Source: Termitomyces sp. T153 (Eukaryota > Basidiomycota > Agaricomycetes > Agaricales > Lyophyllaceae). From it: a DNA stretch of 64,000 bases. A program made the position numbers and the translations under genes. Below the pieces are notes generated by a model that had not been told where the DNA came from, did not search any database, and saw nothing but the letters and a program-made list of their open reading frames with translations. The DNA is taken from the NCBI GenBank assembly GCA_018296165.2, contig JACKQL020000014.1, positions 1,054,001 to 1,118,000 on the forward strand, given 5' to 3'. Of this stretch, positions 24,746 through 36,350 are shown one piece after another (positions within the stretch are counted from its first letter, which is position 1; every line of letters begins with the position of its first letter).

Positions 24746-27410
24746 CAATATTTGCAGTCTTTCTTGATGTGTTTTCTGGGTCCAAAATCACTTTGATACA
24801 ATCTCCTGATGTGCACCGAGAGAGTGCAACATAAAGTTGGCCATGTGAAAAAACTCCTGATTGAAGGTCCAATCCAACATGCTTGACTGATTGACCCTGA
24901 GACTTGTTGATTGTCATAGCAAAGGCCAATCGAACTGGGAATTGTCTCCTGCACAATGGAATTGGCAAATCCTCTTCAGAGACATCCATGTTGATTCTTG
25001 GAATCAAAACAATTGATCCTGCAAACTTGGCATCCCCACTGATGATCCGACATCTGAGAACTCTAGTGCTGATGTGGGTGACAATCATTCTTGTCCCATT
25101 GCAAAGTCCTTTAGTTGTATCCAGATTCCTGAGCAGCATGACAGGAACACCAATCTTTAGAGCCAATTTAGCTAAAGGCAAATTACTGGCTTTCAAAGAG
25201 TTGAGGTATTCCATTGGATACAATGTCAGGTCATTAACATTTCCATTATTAGACATGACAGAGTCTGCACTCTGCAAGATTTTCTCTTCTCCTGGACATT
25301 TCTGCAGAACTTCAGAGTTGATATCCTCTACATCAGAGTTCTTGCCAGAAAGGATGGTACGGTCCAGATAATACTGATCATCTTGATGGTGATCAATATC
25401 AGGATAAGTGAAAGAGATCAATCCAGTGACAGAATTGTCATCACAGATCATGGTTTCTGGAAGTTGTACTGTTTCTCCAGGCCCAAGGTTTTTTCCAGCA
25501 CCAACATCCAATAACCAAGCTGCATGAGCAATATTATCAGGAGTCTGATCCAATCTCATGTTTTGAACCAAGTAGTGGACTTGAATCTGATCCCAAAGTC
25601 TTCCCCTTTTGAGTGAAGCAGCAATCATCTGCTGCCTGAGTCCTCATTGGATAACTGGAAGAGTTTGCCTGAAATCTCCTCCAAACACCACAGTCACTCC
25701 ACCAAAAGGAACATCCTTCTCCAGAATGTCTCTGAACCCTCAATCCACAGAGTCAATGGCATTTTTGTGTTGCATTGGGACTTCATCCCAGATGACAACT
25801 TTGGTCTGGAGTAAGAGTTGAGACAACTGAGTTCCTCTTTTAATATTGGCAATGGATGTATCCAGAGCAGGAATGAGGATTTTGAACCTTGAATGTGCAG
25901 TTCTACCACCATCCAGCAGTAAGGCAGCAATCCCAGATGATGCTACACATAATGCTACATCTCTATTGGACTGAACAGCAGAAGCTAAAGTGTTGCAGAC
26001 AAATGTTTTGCCACATCCACCTGCACTGTGAATGAATATCATCTTGCCCAAGTTGTTGTCCACAGAGTCCATAACTTCATTGAAGGCTCCCAGTTGTTCA
26101 CCATTAAACCTGGCCTTGTTTTCATCCACCCTTCTCTTCAACTCCTCAACATTATAATCTGTTTCTTCTTGCAAAAGCCTATTTCCTAAAATCATTTAAT
26201 CAGTATCAATGTCAACTCTTTATACAATGTCCAACTTGCCTGGAATCACATTCCAAACTTGTTGGGGTTCTGGCATGTTTGGAAAGTCTTGAAGAGTCTT
26301 GCCAAAATTCTTCAGATTGTCATTGATTAGATAAAGGCCATAGTCATAGACATCTTCATCAGTAAAGACTCTGTCCCTGTACTGCCTGATATTCTCCAAT
26401 CTGTGTTGAAGATCATCACAAATGGAGTGCTTGAACTTGTCCCATAGAGCCTCTGGAGTGGTAGGAGCACAGTGAAATAGGATAGTGTAAAAGAGCTGTC
26501 TGAGAGCTGATCCTGATTGGATTGGAGCAGCTTCAGCAAGACACTGCCTCCATTCTGCATCATCTTCTAGAAGACCAAGGGCCTTGCATGCCTCCTTGTA
26601 AGTAGAATAGGTGTGGCCATTGACTGTCCTGAGATCAGCCCATGATGTTGCATTGGTCACAATTGTCAGGAGCATCCTGAGGTAGAACCTTTCTCCCTGT
26701 TTTGGTGAAGCAAAGTACATCCTCCCAATAGCTGTTCCTCTCTGCCTCTCCTTCCAGGTCCTTTTGGAAGCTTCATAGACAAACTTGGTTGGAAAGTTCT
26801 GATAAATGGTGTTGTTATCAGGGAATTTGGCATTGGCTTCAAACCAAGCAGTAAGTGCAGTCTTGTTTGCATTAGGCCTAGCAGCTACCATCTCCAAAGG
26901 TTCATTATCCTGAAAGTAGACTTCATGTTGGCCCTCCAAATGCACAGGTAATCAATATACAGGAGGATGCTCTCCATGCATGTTGAATTCAAAGATGTGC
27001 CAGCATGATTCAGCTGCAGAAATGTATCTGGCATCCAAGTGTTCCTTGATTTCATCCCTCTGCTCTCCAGCAATCTCCAAAGTTGTCCTATCATGGCCTT
27101 TGTAGATATACTTGTGAATGTACTTGATGGCTTCCACTGAAGCACAGACCCCCACATTGATGTGACATTTGTACTTGGCTGAGAGATAAGGGTTATATGG
27201 CACAACATTATGATTGTCATAATGATGACCATTCTTTTCAAAGAAGTGGCCATTGTCAGGCCTGGCATATTGAGGATAGCCATTATCTCCATACTGAGTA
27301 GCCTCTTTGAATTCCTTTGGGTATTTCTTGGAACATTTGCCATCTACCATGCACTTAGCATTGGGTTTGGCAGCTCCATATGGACCATGGACTATGTTGG
27401 TAGTAACAAC

Positions 27411-27460
27411 CTGACAACAAAGATAAGTAACTGAATCTAAGATTCCAACAAAGCCAATAC
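27411..27460 (-). other. Intron inside the Helitron Rep region
   Basis: The segment GTATTG...TTGTCAG is 50 nt on the minus strand. Removing it joins TQPQLYQ to VVTTNIVHGPYG and restores the Helitron frame. Length and borders match host introns, so the element was expressed with host splicing. Confidence 0.7.
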
Positions 27461-29109
27461 CTGATACAATTGAGGCTGAGTGACTGGATCTGGAATTTGG
27501 GCAGAGACAATGGAATCCACATCAGGAGCATTCTTGATCCTGTGATGGCAATGGAAAAAGATCAAGATGTGCATATGTGGAAGTCCTCTCTTTTGGAATT
27601 CAATGGTATGAACATAAGCCACACAGCTGCCAAAGAGACCTTCCTTGATCTTCACCACAGCATTCTTCTTGAGTTCAAAAACTCTAGCAACAATATCAGG
27701 TTGATCAGCAGCTGTTTGCTTCTTCCCATTGACTGCAGGTTCCTTCAAGAGAGCTTCTTCAATTTCTGACCACTTTGGATTGGCAGTCATAGTCAAGAAG
27801 AGATCAGGTTTTCCAAAATTCCTGTGGATAGCCATAGAGTCCTGGAATAATTGCTGCATCTGTCAATCACTTCCAGTATGTGAGGATGGGAGGATAACAC
27901 ATTGGCTTTGTGGGGTGATTTGTTCATCTCCAGCAGCAGCATCCACTACTTCTTGATAGACTTCAGCCCTGATCTCCTTCTGATTGTGTTGAATCCAATT
28001 CAACTTGTTTTGTTCAGTGGAAGCCCAGGCATCCACAACATATTGTTGAAATAGCCTCCCACTCCAGAGTAATGGTGCATTAAATTCCAAAGTTCTTTGC
28101 TGCAGCCTATATGCATAATATGATGTTTGGGTGACCTTTGCTGATCTTTGTTGATTCTGTGGTCCAAAATGAGAGTGAATGTTGGTGTGAAATCCAGGTT
28201 GTCCAGTGGGAAAGATGATGGTATAATGCAATGGAGTGTAATATGGGTGCAAGTGACTAATCTGCTTCAATTGACCTCCATGCAAGTGCAAGACTATATC
28301 ACAATCATTTGATCACTCTTCTGAGCCATCTCCTGGAATTACAGCTGCAACTCCCTCCTGTTCATTAGGGTCATTATAGTGTCAAGGATCTCCAAAGTCA
28401 GCTGTAAGCTTGACAGAAAGCCTTTGTGGTTGGCCTTCTGGAACTTCTCCCATAATCTGCCTGGCCTGCTTGTATAAGCCAATGAAGGGATTGACTCTAG
28501 CAAGCATATCCTGCAAAGAGGCCATTATCTGAGGATCAAGCCTGGGATTGTTCTGTTGACAAAAAGCCAATTGCTGATTGTGATTGTAAAAGTAGAGCTG
28601 TGCATATACAGGCAGATTGCCTTCAATAGGAAGCAAGGCACCTGTCAAATGATGTAGTTCTCCATTGATCCTAAAGCTATATGGTCCAGGTGCATTGGTA
28701 ATAGCATGGTCAATTTTGACTCACAGAGATGTGAGTGCAAAGGCTGCATTGTATTGACAGATTGATGTTTTAAAGATGTCAGAGAGAGGATGATGCCCAT
28801 GGAGCAGGTTCAATAAATCTGCTGGAGCATCTTGAAGCCTGGGCAAATTCACTTGGCTTTGTAAGCAGCACATGCCAAATTTTGGATTATAAATAGTAGA
28901 CTTGGTGAGCTTTTCAGCATCAAAATGTAGAGCTTGGCAGTGTGGACATATGACAGTCATAGGACCAAGATAGTGTGGAGGGTATTCAATCAAGTAAGGT
29001 TGCCTTCCTCTTGGAATAGGCTGAATAGAGTCAAGCTGTGGTGGAATAGGAAGCTCAAGGGGAGGCTGTTCAGCAGGATTTTGTAGTCCTGCTGGATGGT
29101 TGGGTGGAG

Positions 29110-29400
29110 CAGGGTCCAAGTCTTCTGCAGGTCTCTGTTAAACAGGATCAACATAATCCAAGTCATCATCAGAAGGGATGTCATCCTGAGGACCTAATGG
29201 CACATCAAGGGGAGGATCCAATTGCTCTGCAGGTCTCTGTTGAACAGGATCAACATATTCCAAGTCATCATCAGAAGGTGTATGATCATGAAGACCCAAT
29301 GGCACATTAAGGGGAGGATCCAATTGCTCTGCAGGTCTCTGTTGAACAGGATCAACATATTCCAAGTCATCCTCAGAAGGTATATTATTCTGAGGACCTA
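29110..29400 (-). repeat. Tandem 33-35-residue repeats in the Helitron N-terminal region
   Basis: About three units of roughly 105 bp each encode DDDLEYVDPVQQRPAEQLDP followed by PLGLHDHTPS-like sequence. One unit carries TAA where its sister has CAA (near 29140). The units are acidic and proline-rich, probably an unstructured linker. Confidence 0.75.
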
Positions 29401-29879
29401 AATCATTGAAATCCTCTTCCAGATCAGCTTTATGTTGCTGTTTCCAGCCATGAAAAATTGTTTGAGCCATAATTGCATTCAAAGGCCTATGTTCAGGATT
29501 CAGATCAACATGCTGTTAGACTTTGTTAGTCCCAGTGACATATTCAAGTTGTCCTTGACTGACCTCTTCTTCTTCCTCCCTCAACCTTTCCTGGCTCAGA
29601 ATAGCCAATGCCTGTTGCCTCTCCTGATCTTGTCTCAGCCTTTGTTGCTCTTGCAACACTGCTAGTACCTCTTGTTGTTGCCTCTCCTGCTCTGTAGCCA
29701 TAGCAATATGCCTTAGCCTTTGTTGCTCTTGCAAGATTGCCAGTGCCTGCTCTTGTTGCCTCTGTCTCAGCCTTTGTTGCTCTTCTAACAGTGCTTGGAG
29801 AGCAAGTGGAGCTGGTGCCATTATAAGCTCAGGCAAGGGACCATTTCTGACCCTTCTATGTACAGGGGCAGGCAAAGGT

Positions 29880-30105
29880 GGCACCATTCTAGGTAAGGGA
29901 TTCTGCAAAGGAGCATCCCAACCTTCTGGCAAAACTGTTTCTGGAATGACCATAGCAGCTTGAGCAAGAGCAGACTGATTGACTCTATTGCCTCTTCTCT
30001 GTATAGGAGCAGGTAGAGGTGGCACCACTCTAGGAATGGGATTCTGCAAAGGAGCATCCCACCCTTCAGGCAAAACAGTTTCTGGAATGACCATAAAAAA
30101 TGGAT
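29880..30105 (-). repeat. Duplicated 46-47-residue block in the Helitron N-terminal region
   Basis: Two copies encode MVIPETVLPEGWDAPLQNP, each followed by PP(L)PAP and an R-rich stretch. They lie about 140 bp apart, upstream of a glutamine- and arginine-rich coiled region (EQQRLRQRQQEQ). I know no function for this block. Confidence 0.75.
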
Positions 30106-30903
30106 CATTGGCAGCTGCTGCCTGCCTAATAGGTCTTCCCAAAGAGCCAGAAGCAGTGGCTATAGGTCTCAAACCCCCAGTTCCCATAGATTAATTGATA
30201 CCCCCAGGCCCTAATCGAAGTGGTGGGACAACCACAGTATTGATCTGTTCCAAAGATTTATTGTTTCTATTTGCTCAACAATTGTCAGGATCTGTCATTT
30301 GTAACTGTTCAAGTCTCCTTTGATTCCTAGCTTGTTGCCTTTGGCTTTCAGGAGTAGTAGGTGGTTGCCTATAACATCCATTGTTAAGCAATTTAACAGT
30401 CAAAAACCTAAAATTGACTTGCATGATAAGATATTTGATGTATCAATAGCTCAATGTGGTTAAGGAGTTACTAATAAGCTTGTTAGTCAACATCAATCAA
30501 TCAATAGATGTGACGAAACATACTTTGTCATGTGGCCTCCTTTCCACAACTTCAGAAATGCCCATTATTTGGTCATGTTGTGTCAAAAAACATGTGAGGC
30601 ATGAAAAACAGTGTCCACTAAATTGCATTTGGCCTGTTTCACACATAGTCAAAAGATAGTATACATCTATTAAAGTTGTCTACTGCATTTATTTTGGTAA
30701 AAAATTTATCCAAAGAGCGTAAAAACAGCCAAATCTGATTGTATTAGCATAAAAGGGTTTAAATTTGTCAGCATTTGTCCAGTGCTGACAAATTTTAGTC
30801 AGCAAAAAAGTTGTCACATAGGTGCAGCCACATTCCCATGTCTGTCATTGCATATTATATAGATGAGCTATGCCCCATGCCTTTGGCATGGGCCTGTAGC
30901 TCT

Positions 30904-31063
30904 TGCTTCATCCCAGACCCAACCTCACTTCATTTGGTTAGGTCCTTGATATTCTACTCAATGCTTCATCCCAGACCCAACCTCACTTCATTTGGTTAGG
31001 TCCTTGTATTTCAAACTCAATGCTAAGATCCAAACTCAATCCCAGTTTGTCTACTTGGGTCTT
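30904..31063. repeat. Second copy of the Helitron 3' minisatellite, 2-3 units
   Basis: Two clear units and one degraded unit of the minisatellite seen at 23794-24421 follow directly after the second palindrome. All CpGs of the other array are TG or CA here. Confidence 0.8.
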
Positions 31064-31864
31064 TCATGTTATTGATAAGAGTTCCTCAATAAAGTAATAT
31101 TAATGGAGCTTTCCCACTCATCTCTTTCAATATGCTGACTTTGGTCTTTCTTTTTTAAATCAATGTGTCAATAGTCCTGTCATTATCAATGTCAGTAAAT
31201 GTAAGTCTTTACTATGATTTCAATTATATTTCACTCAGTCAAATGAACCTTCCTTTATAAGTATTCCATTATTTTGTACATAATGCTGAAATCCAGACCA
31301 AACCTCATTTTGCTTGTTTAGATTTTCAATATTCCAACTCTTGCAAGTTATTAACATTAATAAATCATCTATAATATACTTGAACATTTAGAATTATTGA
31401 TCAATCAAAATCTCCTCCACCTTCTATCCCCTTATTACTCATGCACTTTGAAGAGCATGTTAGACAATTTTTGGACACCAAAATATACTGAAGAGAAACA
31501 AATTAGGGAAAGCAGTCTGAGTAATGAGATATCTACAATCTCATTTATGGTATCACTAAATGGTACTAATACTTAGCAATCAGACCTTTGACATCACTCA
31601 TCTGTTGTCTTCAACTTGATATATCTGACTATACAATCATCTTATCACAAACTATACACCTTCAAATCAAAAACTCTGTGGATCCTCAGAAACAGGATGT
31701 AGCCTACAGCTAGTAGCAATTCAGTCTATTCAAACATAGATATATGTCATAGTACTGAGCAAAAAACCTCCTATTCCAGTCTCTTAACAGAAAACTATCA
31801 ACTTTACACATTCTATATTAATACTGCCTTCTGAAGCTTTTTCCATCTCAAAAAATCATTGTGA

Positions 31865-32060
31865 TATAGTCTTGCACTTGCATGGAGGTCAATGGAAGCA
31901 GATCAGTCACTTGCACCCATATTACACTCCATTGCATCATACCATCATCTTTACCACTGGAGAGCCTGGATTTCACACTGACATTCACTCTCATTTTGGA
32001 CCACAGAATCAACAAAGATCAGCAAAGGTCACCCAAACAGCATATTATGCATATAGGCTC
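31865..32060 (+). pseudogene. Inverted fragment of Helitron N-domain coding sequence
   Basis: The plus-strand translation DIVLHLHGGQ...HLHPYYTPLH...FHTDIHSHFGPQNQQ repeats the minus-strand sequence at about 28110-28300, in the opposite direction. It ends after AYRL. It is a gene scrap carried inside Helitron-2 or left by a rearrangement. Confidence 0.85.
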
Positions 32061-32732
32061 ATAATGTAGTCAAATATTTGTTGAGAGCAGGAAAAGTTGG
32101 AGATGATCAGGAGTAAGTTGACTCCAAGGTATAGGAACTGATTACTGTAAAACTATAAGAATTCATACTTTCAAGTCTGAACCATACACCTTAGAATCAG
32201 AAAGCCAACATACAGCTAGCAGCACTCCAGTCAGATTTATAGTCAAAACATAGTGTATGTCATAAACTTCTCAAAGTCCTTCAAGAACCATAGGTTGCCT
32301 AGGGATATACACAGGGCAATCATTCTCCTTTCTGAAAAATAAGTAGAAGGTTTTAAGAGTCAAAGAAACATCTTATACCACTTCTTTGGTCATTTTTGAT
32401 CATAAATTCATTGTTCTGAACTTTTTTTGATAAGAAATACATGGATGGGACATGTTCCTTGTGGAGGTGCATTAAAAGACAGTATATTTCACATAAATAA
32501 GGCTGAAAATAGCTAAATATTGCCTGAGATATCAAGTCTGGCACCTTTCACACATAGTCAAAGGATGGTCAAAGTTGTCTACTGTATTTTTTTTTGGGAA
32601 AAAATGCATCTGAAGACCAGCAAAACAGCCAAGTTACCCAAAAAGGAAGGTTCTTGGTCAGCCTTACTAAGCAGAAAAGTTGTTGCATAGGCACAGCCAC
32701 ATTCCCATGCCTGTTGTCCCATATATTATAGA

Positions 32733-32896
32733 TGTCCATATTATTGAGTAAGACTCCTCAATCCTACCCCTGCTTTGATGTAGGGACTTGTGCCAGGGTC
32801 CTAGTAAAGACTCTTGGGTGGGATGCCATATCCCACCCCCTTATTTCATTTTGTTTTATTAGTTGTGAGTCCAATAATGGACTCAAAAAGGGGATA
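32733..32896 (+). mobile_element. 3' internal end of an LTR retrotransposon
   Basis: This segment ends in a polypurine run AAAAAGGGGA (32885-32894) directly before the LTR at 32897, the usual layout of a plus-strand primer site. No coding remains. Confidence 0.5.
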
Positions 32897-33090
32897 TGTA
32901 ATGGAGTGCCTGTTATCTATCTTAGTGCATATAGTATAATATTTAATTTACCTATTATTATTGTATGGTAGTATCACATGATGCTACCTATCAAATACTA
33001 GCATTATATAAGGCAGCACTTTATTTCATACTTCATAGACAAGATCAATCAACTGGTTTTGACCTATGAGGTGTGAACTGTAATGTTACA
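32897..33090 (+). repeat. Complete 194-bp LTR (TGTAA...TTACA)
   Basis: It starts TGTAATGGAG and ends GTTACA, a perfect 5-bp terminal inversion. A polypurine tract precedes it and its first 43 bp recur at 23711. A TATA-like TTATATAAGG occurs inside (near 33004). Bases after it are GATGG and bases before the left fragment are GATGC, so a target duplication is possible but imperfect. Confidence 0.6.
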
Positions 33091-33555
33091 GATGGTGACC
33101 ATGCTGCTGAGATTGCAGAACTCAAGGAAGATTTTGCACACATTGAAAAGTATGTCTTCCCCTCCTATCTTGAATGGAAATGCCTTGTCACCTCCCTTTC
33201 CATTGACTTATTTCCTGTCCAAATTGACTATGGTGCACTCCCAACAATGATTTCTGAAGAATTCTTCTCACAGCTTGGTCTCTCCTGCCAAAAAAACTCT
33301 GGTACAATTATTCATGGATATAAGGATTTGGCAATAAAATTGAGGAAACTTGGTGTAACCAAATCACAAGTACTTCACCATTACCAGTGATGTCCTTGCA
33401 TTGACTTGAATACTGTCAAAGCTATTGCCCTGGATAAGTACTCTGAGTTCAAGCTTGAACTTAAGGTAGTAGCCAGTGAAAACCTAGCTGAAAGTTTTGA
33501 TCAAGACATTTTGGACAATATTTGTCTGTCTCAAGGTTGGGGAACAAGAATTTAA
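33091..33555 (+). pseudogene. Retroelement protease-like fragment
   Basis: The frame EIAELKEDFAHIEKY... runs into VQIDYGALPTMISEEFFSQL, which resembles a retropepsin active-site region where D(S/C)GA is usual. A stop follows after VLHHYQ and another in-frame piece reaches 33553. Family placement is tentative. CpG-poor. Confidence 0.4.
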
Positions 33556-33671
33556 TTGTACAATTCCAAAGTAATTTCTATCATCAGCACAGAGGGTTGG
33601 TAATGGGTGTTACCAATTCTCCTAGTCTGAAAAATCTTTATGGACTCTACTTTGATTAGGAGAGTCATATT

Positions 33672-35145
33672 TTGAATAACAACCAAGTTCTGTTTTACAC
33701 CCATTATAGATTCACTTGTATTCATACATCTTCTATCTACAAATTGGCAGTACAAAGTATGCCACCAGAAAGCATGCAGCCAAGGCTGTCAAGCCAATCA
33801 ATGCATGTCATGCAAGCAATAGCAGGTCTCAACTCTAAGATAAACTCCACAGAAAGCATGAAAGAGTGGCTCAGTGATAATGGCTTTGTTGACATACCCA
33901 CAAATGACTTAGACATCAGCACCCTGAAGATGGCCTTGCTTCAGCTATTGAAGAGACTGGACATACATGCCAAACTCAGGGACAGCATCAGAGCTATTGC
34001 ATATGGGCTAGATGTGGTGGCAGCAAAGAAGGTGGAGAAGGTGGTGATGGAGGCAGTGAAGAGGGTGATGGAAGGTTACAAAGATGCATTGGGAATGCTA
34101 GCAGAAGTCTTGGTCAAGACAGTAAAGGAGATGGCAGAGCAGGCAAAAGAAAGGATGGACAGGGCCAAGATGGAGGAGGGATAGGTATGGGAGCCTGCAA
34201 AGGTGCAGGGGATGCAGAGAGTGTAGCAAGACATTGGCCAGTGGAGTGGGAGGAAGTCATACAGAGATGCAGCCAGAGAGACTCAATGCAAGAAGATAGT
34301 CAAGCAGGTGGCTAAGCAGCTGATTGTGGACTTCCCAACAGGTAGCATGACTATAAAGGATCTGAAAAAAAAGGAGCTCATCACTAAGGCCAATATGGTG
34401 AAGGACCTCATGGGCATAGCAGGGTTGAATGCTCCCAGGGTTGAATTTGTCTCAGCATGTAGACTCAAGAACAGAGGTATTCTCTATGAGCTGAGCACCT
34501 TTGCAGTGTGAGCTAGCTAACTAAACAGGACATTTGATCCTTATTCCTAGAGAAAATTGGAGCTGATGCAATGATCAAGGATAGAATATACTAGGTGTTT
34601 GTTGAGTTCATCCTGACATCCATGGAGGACAAGTCCAAGCTGAAAGTTGAGGAGATAGAGACAAACAATGGCTTGCACCCAGGGAGTCTGATGTGGCAAG
34701 GTTAATTTGCACTCTGCACACTAGGACCAACCCAAACCAGAAGATGGTGCACCTTGTCATCTCATGCAACTCAGATAGCAACACCAACAATGTCATTAGG
34801 CAGGGCCTCATTATTGAGGGGTAATGCATGCAGGCAAGAAAAATGGATCAGGAGCTGAACTGCTGCCTAAAATGCCAAAGGTACAGAAGGGAGCACTTAG
34901 CTGACAGTTGCTCACAGGAAAAGGATATCTGTGGCCTGTGTACAAAAGGGCACAGGACCAAAGATTGCAAGATAATGGACCCTAAGAAATACTCTTGCAT
35001 CAACTGCAAGGCAAAGAAGCTGTGGCACAATCACATGTCCTCTGCAAGGACCTGCCCAACCTTTATGGAGGTCAAGACACACCTACTCAACAGGACACCC
35101 AAGATGACATACAAGTATTACTCCATGGAGAAACTGTGGACCTGA
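33672..35145 (+). pseudogene. LINE ORF1-like protein with CCHC zinc knuckles
   Basis: 33765-34184 encodes a helical N-terminal part (IAGLNSKINSTESMKEWLSDN and a Lys/Glu-rich coil). After stops, 34828-35145 encodes three cysteine knuckles: CCLKCQRYRREH, then CGLCTKGHRTKDC (exact C-x2-C-x3-H-x4-C), then CINCKAKKLWHNH. These knuckles bind RNA in the ribonucleoprotein of the element. Broken by several stops. Confidence 0.75.
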
Positions 35146-35559
35146 GCAAGGATCAGCAAGGCTAGACCTCTAGTGCTGTAGTAGGGTTGCACAGCAAGCT
35201 GACAGTAATGGGAGAGAGCATTAGGAAAATCATATATCATGGTGTTTGATATGACAGACTGGCAGGCAGTGTACCAGGAGAGGGGGGAGGCAGACAGAGG
35301 TAGGTAGAGGTGAGTATGGGCACCACTCTGGGGCCTAAACAGCCTCAAAGAGGGCAGAAATCACTTATTCAAACAAAGCTAAGTGGCTTCAGATGGGGAG
35401 ATGAGGAATAAGTGAACTCATCTCAGAACATGAAAGGAAGTGAAGCATTGATTGCCAACTTGAGGAAACTTGACAATAGGATCAGCAATTCCATGAATGA
35501 AATAGACACATACAGAAGGGAATTGAGAGAACTATTACCCACATCCCAATGATTGGGAG

Positions 35560-36350
35560 AGATAGGAATCAAGGGCAGATGCATGCTGATAGACTAACAA
35601 TATGGCAGCAAAACATGAACAAGTTGCTAACCACATAGCACACAGTGCTTGTGGCAGTGAGTGATGATATTGATATTATATGTTTACAGGAACTCTACTA
35701 GGATTTTAACAAGCAGTTGTGGGCAATACACAAGTGGAAACTGATATACCTTAATAACCACAATGAATGGGAGGCAAACAAGTCAAGGGCAGTGATGATG
35801 CTCAACAAAAGGCTATTGATGGACACATGGACTAGGCTTGATGTTGATAGCATAGATGTGATGGCAATCTGCATTAAAACTAGAGAGCAGACAATATATG
35901 TATTTAATATCTATAACATGTGCAACCACTTGAGGAGCATGAGAGTGCTGGCATTCTTTTTTCAAAGCAAGGCTGGCAGGGCATCAAGAGGCAGGAACAG
36001 GGTGGTGATATGAGTGGGCAATCTTAATTGCCACCACTCTATGTGGGATGACCCAAGGAACAGGCATCTGTTCACATGACAGAATCTAGATGAGGTAGAG
36101 GACCTCATAAGTTTGCTGATGGCAAACAGGATGGTCATGGTGTTGAGGCCAGGCATGCCAATGCTCAAAGCCAACACTACAAAGAATTTCACTTGGCTAG
36201 ATAACATGTTTGTTACTGATAGCCTATAGAGCCAAGTAGTTCAGTATGAGGCACTACAATAAGAGCAATGCCCCAGAGTGGACCACTTTCTGATCATCAC
36301 TAGTGTTAACTTGGCAGTAGAAAGGAGGGAGGAGGAGAGAGGGTAGAACT
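35560..36350 (+). pseudogene. LINE APE-like endonuclease domain, broken
   Basis: The stretch IDIICLQELY, DSIDVMAICIKTREQTIYVFNIYN, GNLNCHHSMWDD and VDHFLIIT follows the order of the endonuclease/exonuclease/phosphatase fold. GDFN and SDH positions are altered. At least four stops lie inside. Confidence 0.65.

Larger units (their letters stand above)
24711..30380 (-). pseudogene. Helitron Rep-helicase (HUH nickase + PIF1-like helicase), disrupted
   Basis: Read on the minus strand from about 30380, the order is: glutamine- and proline-rich N-terminus with two repeat blocks (30380-29110); Helitron-like N domain (29119-27863: CPHCQALHFDAEK, then YTIIFPTGQPGFH); HUH Rep (27859-27437: FLTMTANPKW, GLPHMHILIF), an intron 27411..27460, and HINVGVCASVEAIKYIHKYI. 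The helicase follows (26195-24711: IHSAGGCGKT Walker A, VIWDEVPM Walker [21 protein letters not shown] near the end). Seven in-frame TGA codons interrupt it at 25644, 25740, 26952, 27863, 28313, 28382 and 28721 (plus-strand positions). At least the one in VY*LPVH falls at a conserved arginine. Near 29134 and 29518 there are TAA codons. The join near 26200 was not resolved (small intron or indel). Confidence 0.88.
23754..30865 (-). mobile_element. Helitron-1, autonomous-type rolling-circle transposon (decayed)
   Basis: The 5' end, read on the minus strand, is TCTATATAATATGC at 30865, matching the common Helitron start TC(T/A)... The 3' end at 23754 follows an extended palindrome and ends CTCG, not the canonical CTRR. 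It is flanked by A at the 5' side and T at the 3' side, the Helitron target rule. The element encodes an HUH Rep and a PIF1-type helicase on the minus strand. A minisatellite lies just inside the 3' palindrome. The reading frame is broken mainly by TGA codons, so it is probably inactive now, though structurally complete. Confidence 0.88.
30866..32732 (-). mobile_element. Helitron-2, short non-autonomous copy joined head-to-tail to Helitron-1
   Basis: Its 3' palindrome (30867-30904) touches the Helitron-1 5' end with no spacer. Its own 5' end is TCTATAATATATGG at 32732, again preceded by A on the minus strand. About 200 bp at the 5' side (32543-32732) match the Helitron-1 5' region (30639-30865), including TTTCACACATAGTCAAA and CAGCCACATTCCCATG. 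The interior has no intact gene, only an inverted piece of Helitron coding sequence and AT-rich DNA. Confidence 0.7.

Noticed and set aside
24711..26195. Host PIF1 helicase gene
   Set aside because: The frame continues from a Helitron Rep domain inside defined Helitron termini and carries stops, so it is part of the transposon.
23706..33095. GATGC/GATGG as target duplication of one intact LTR element
   Set aside because: The last base differs by a transversion and the left LTR is only a fragment, so a single intact insertion is not shown.
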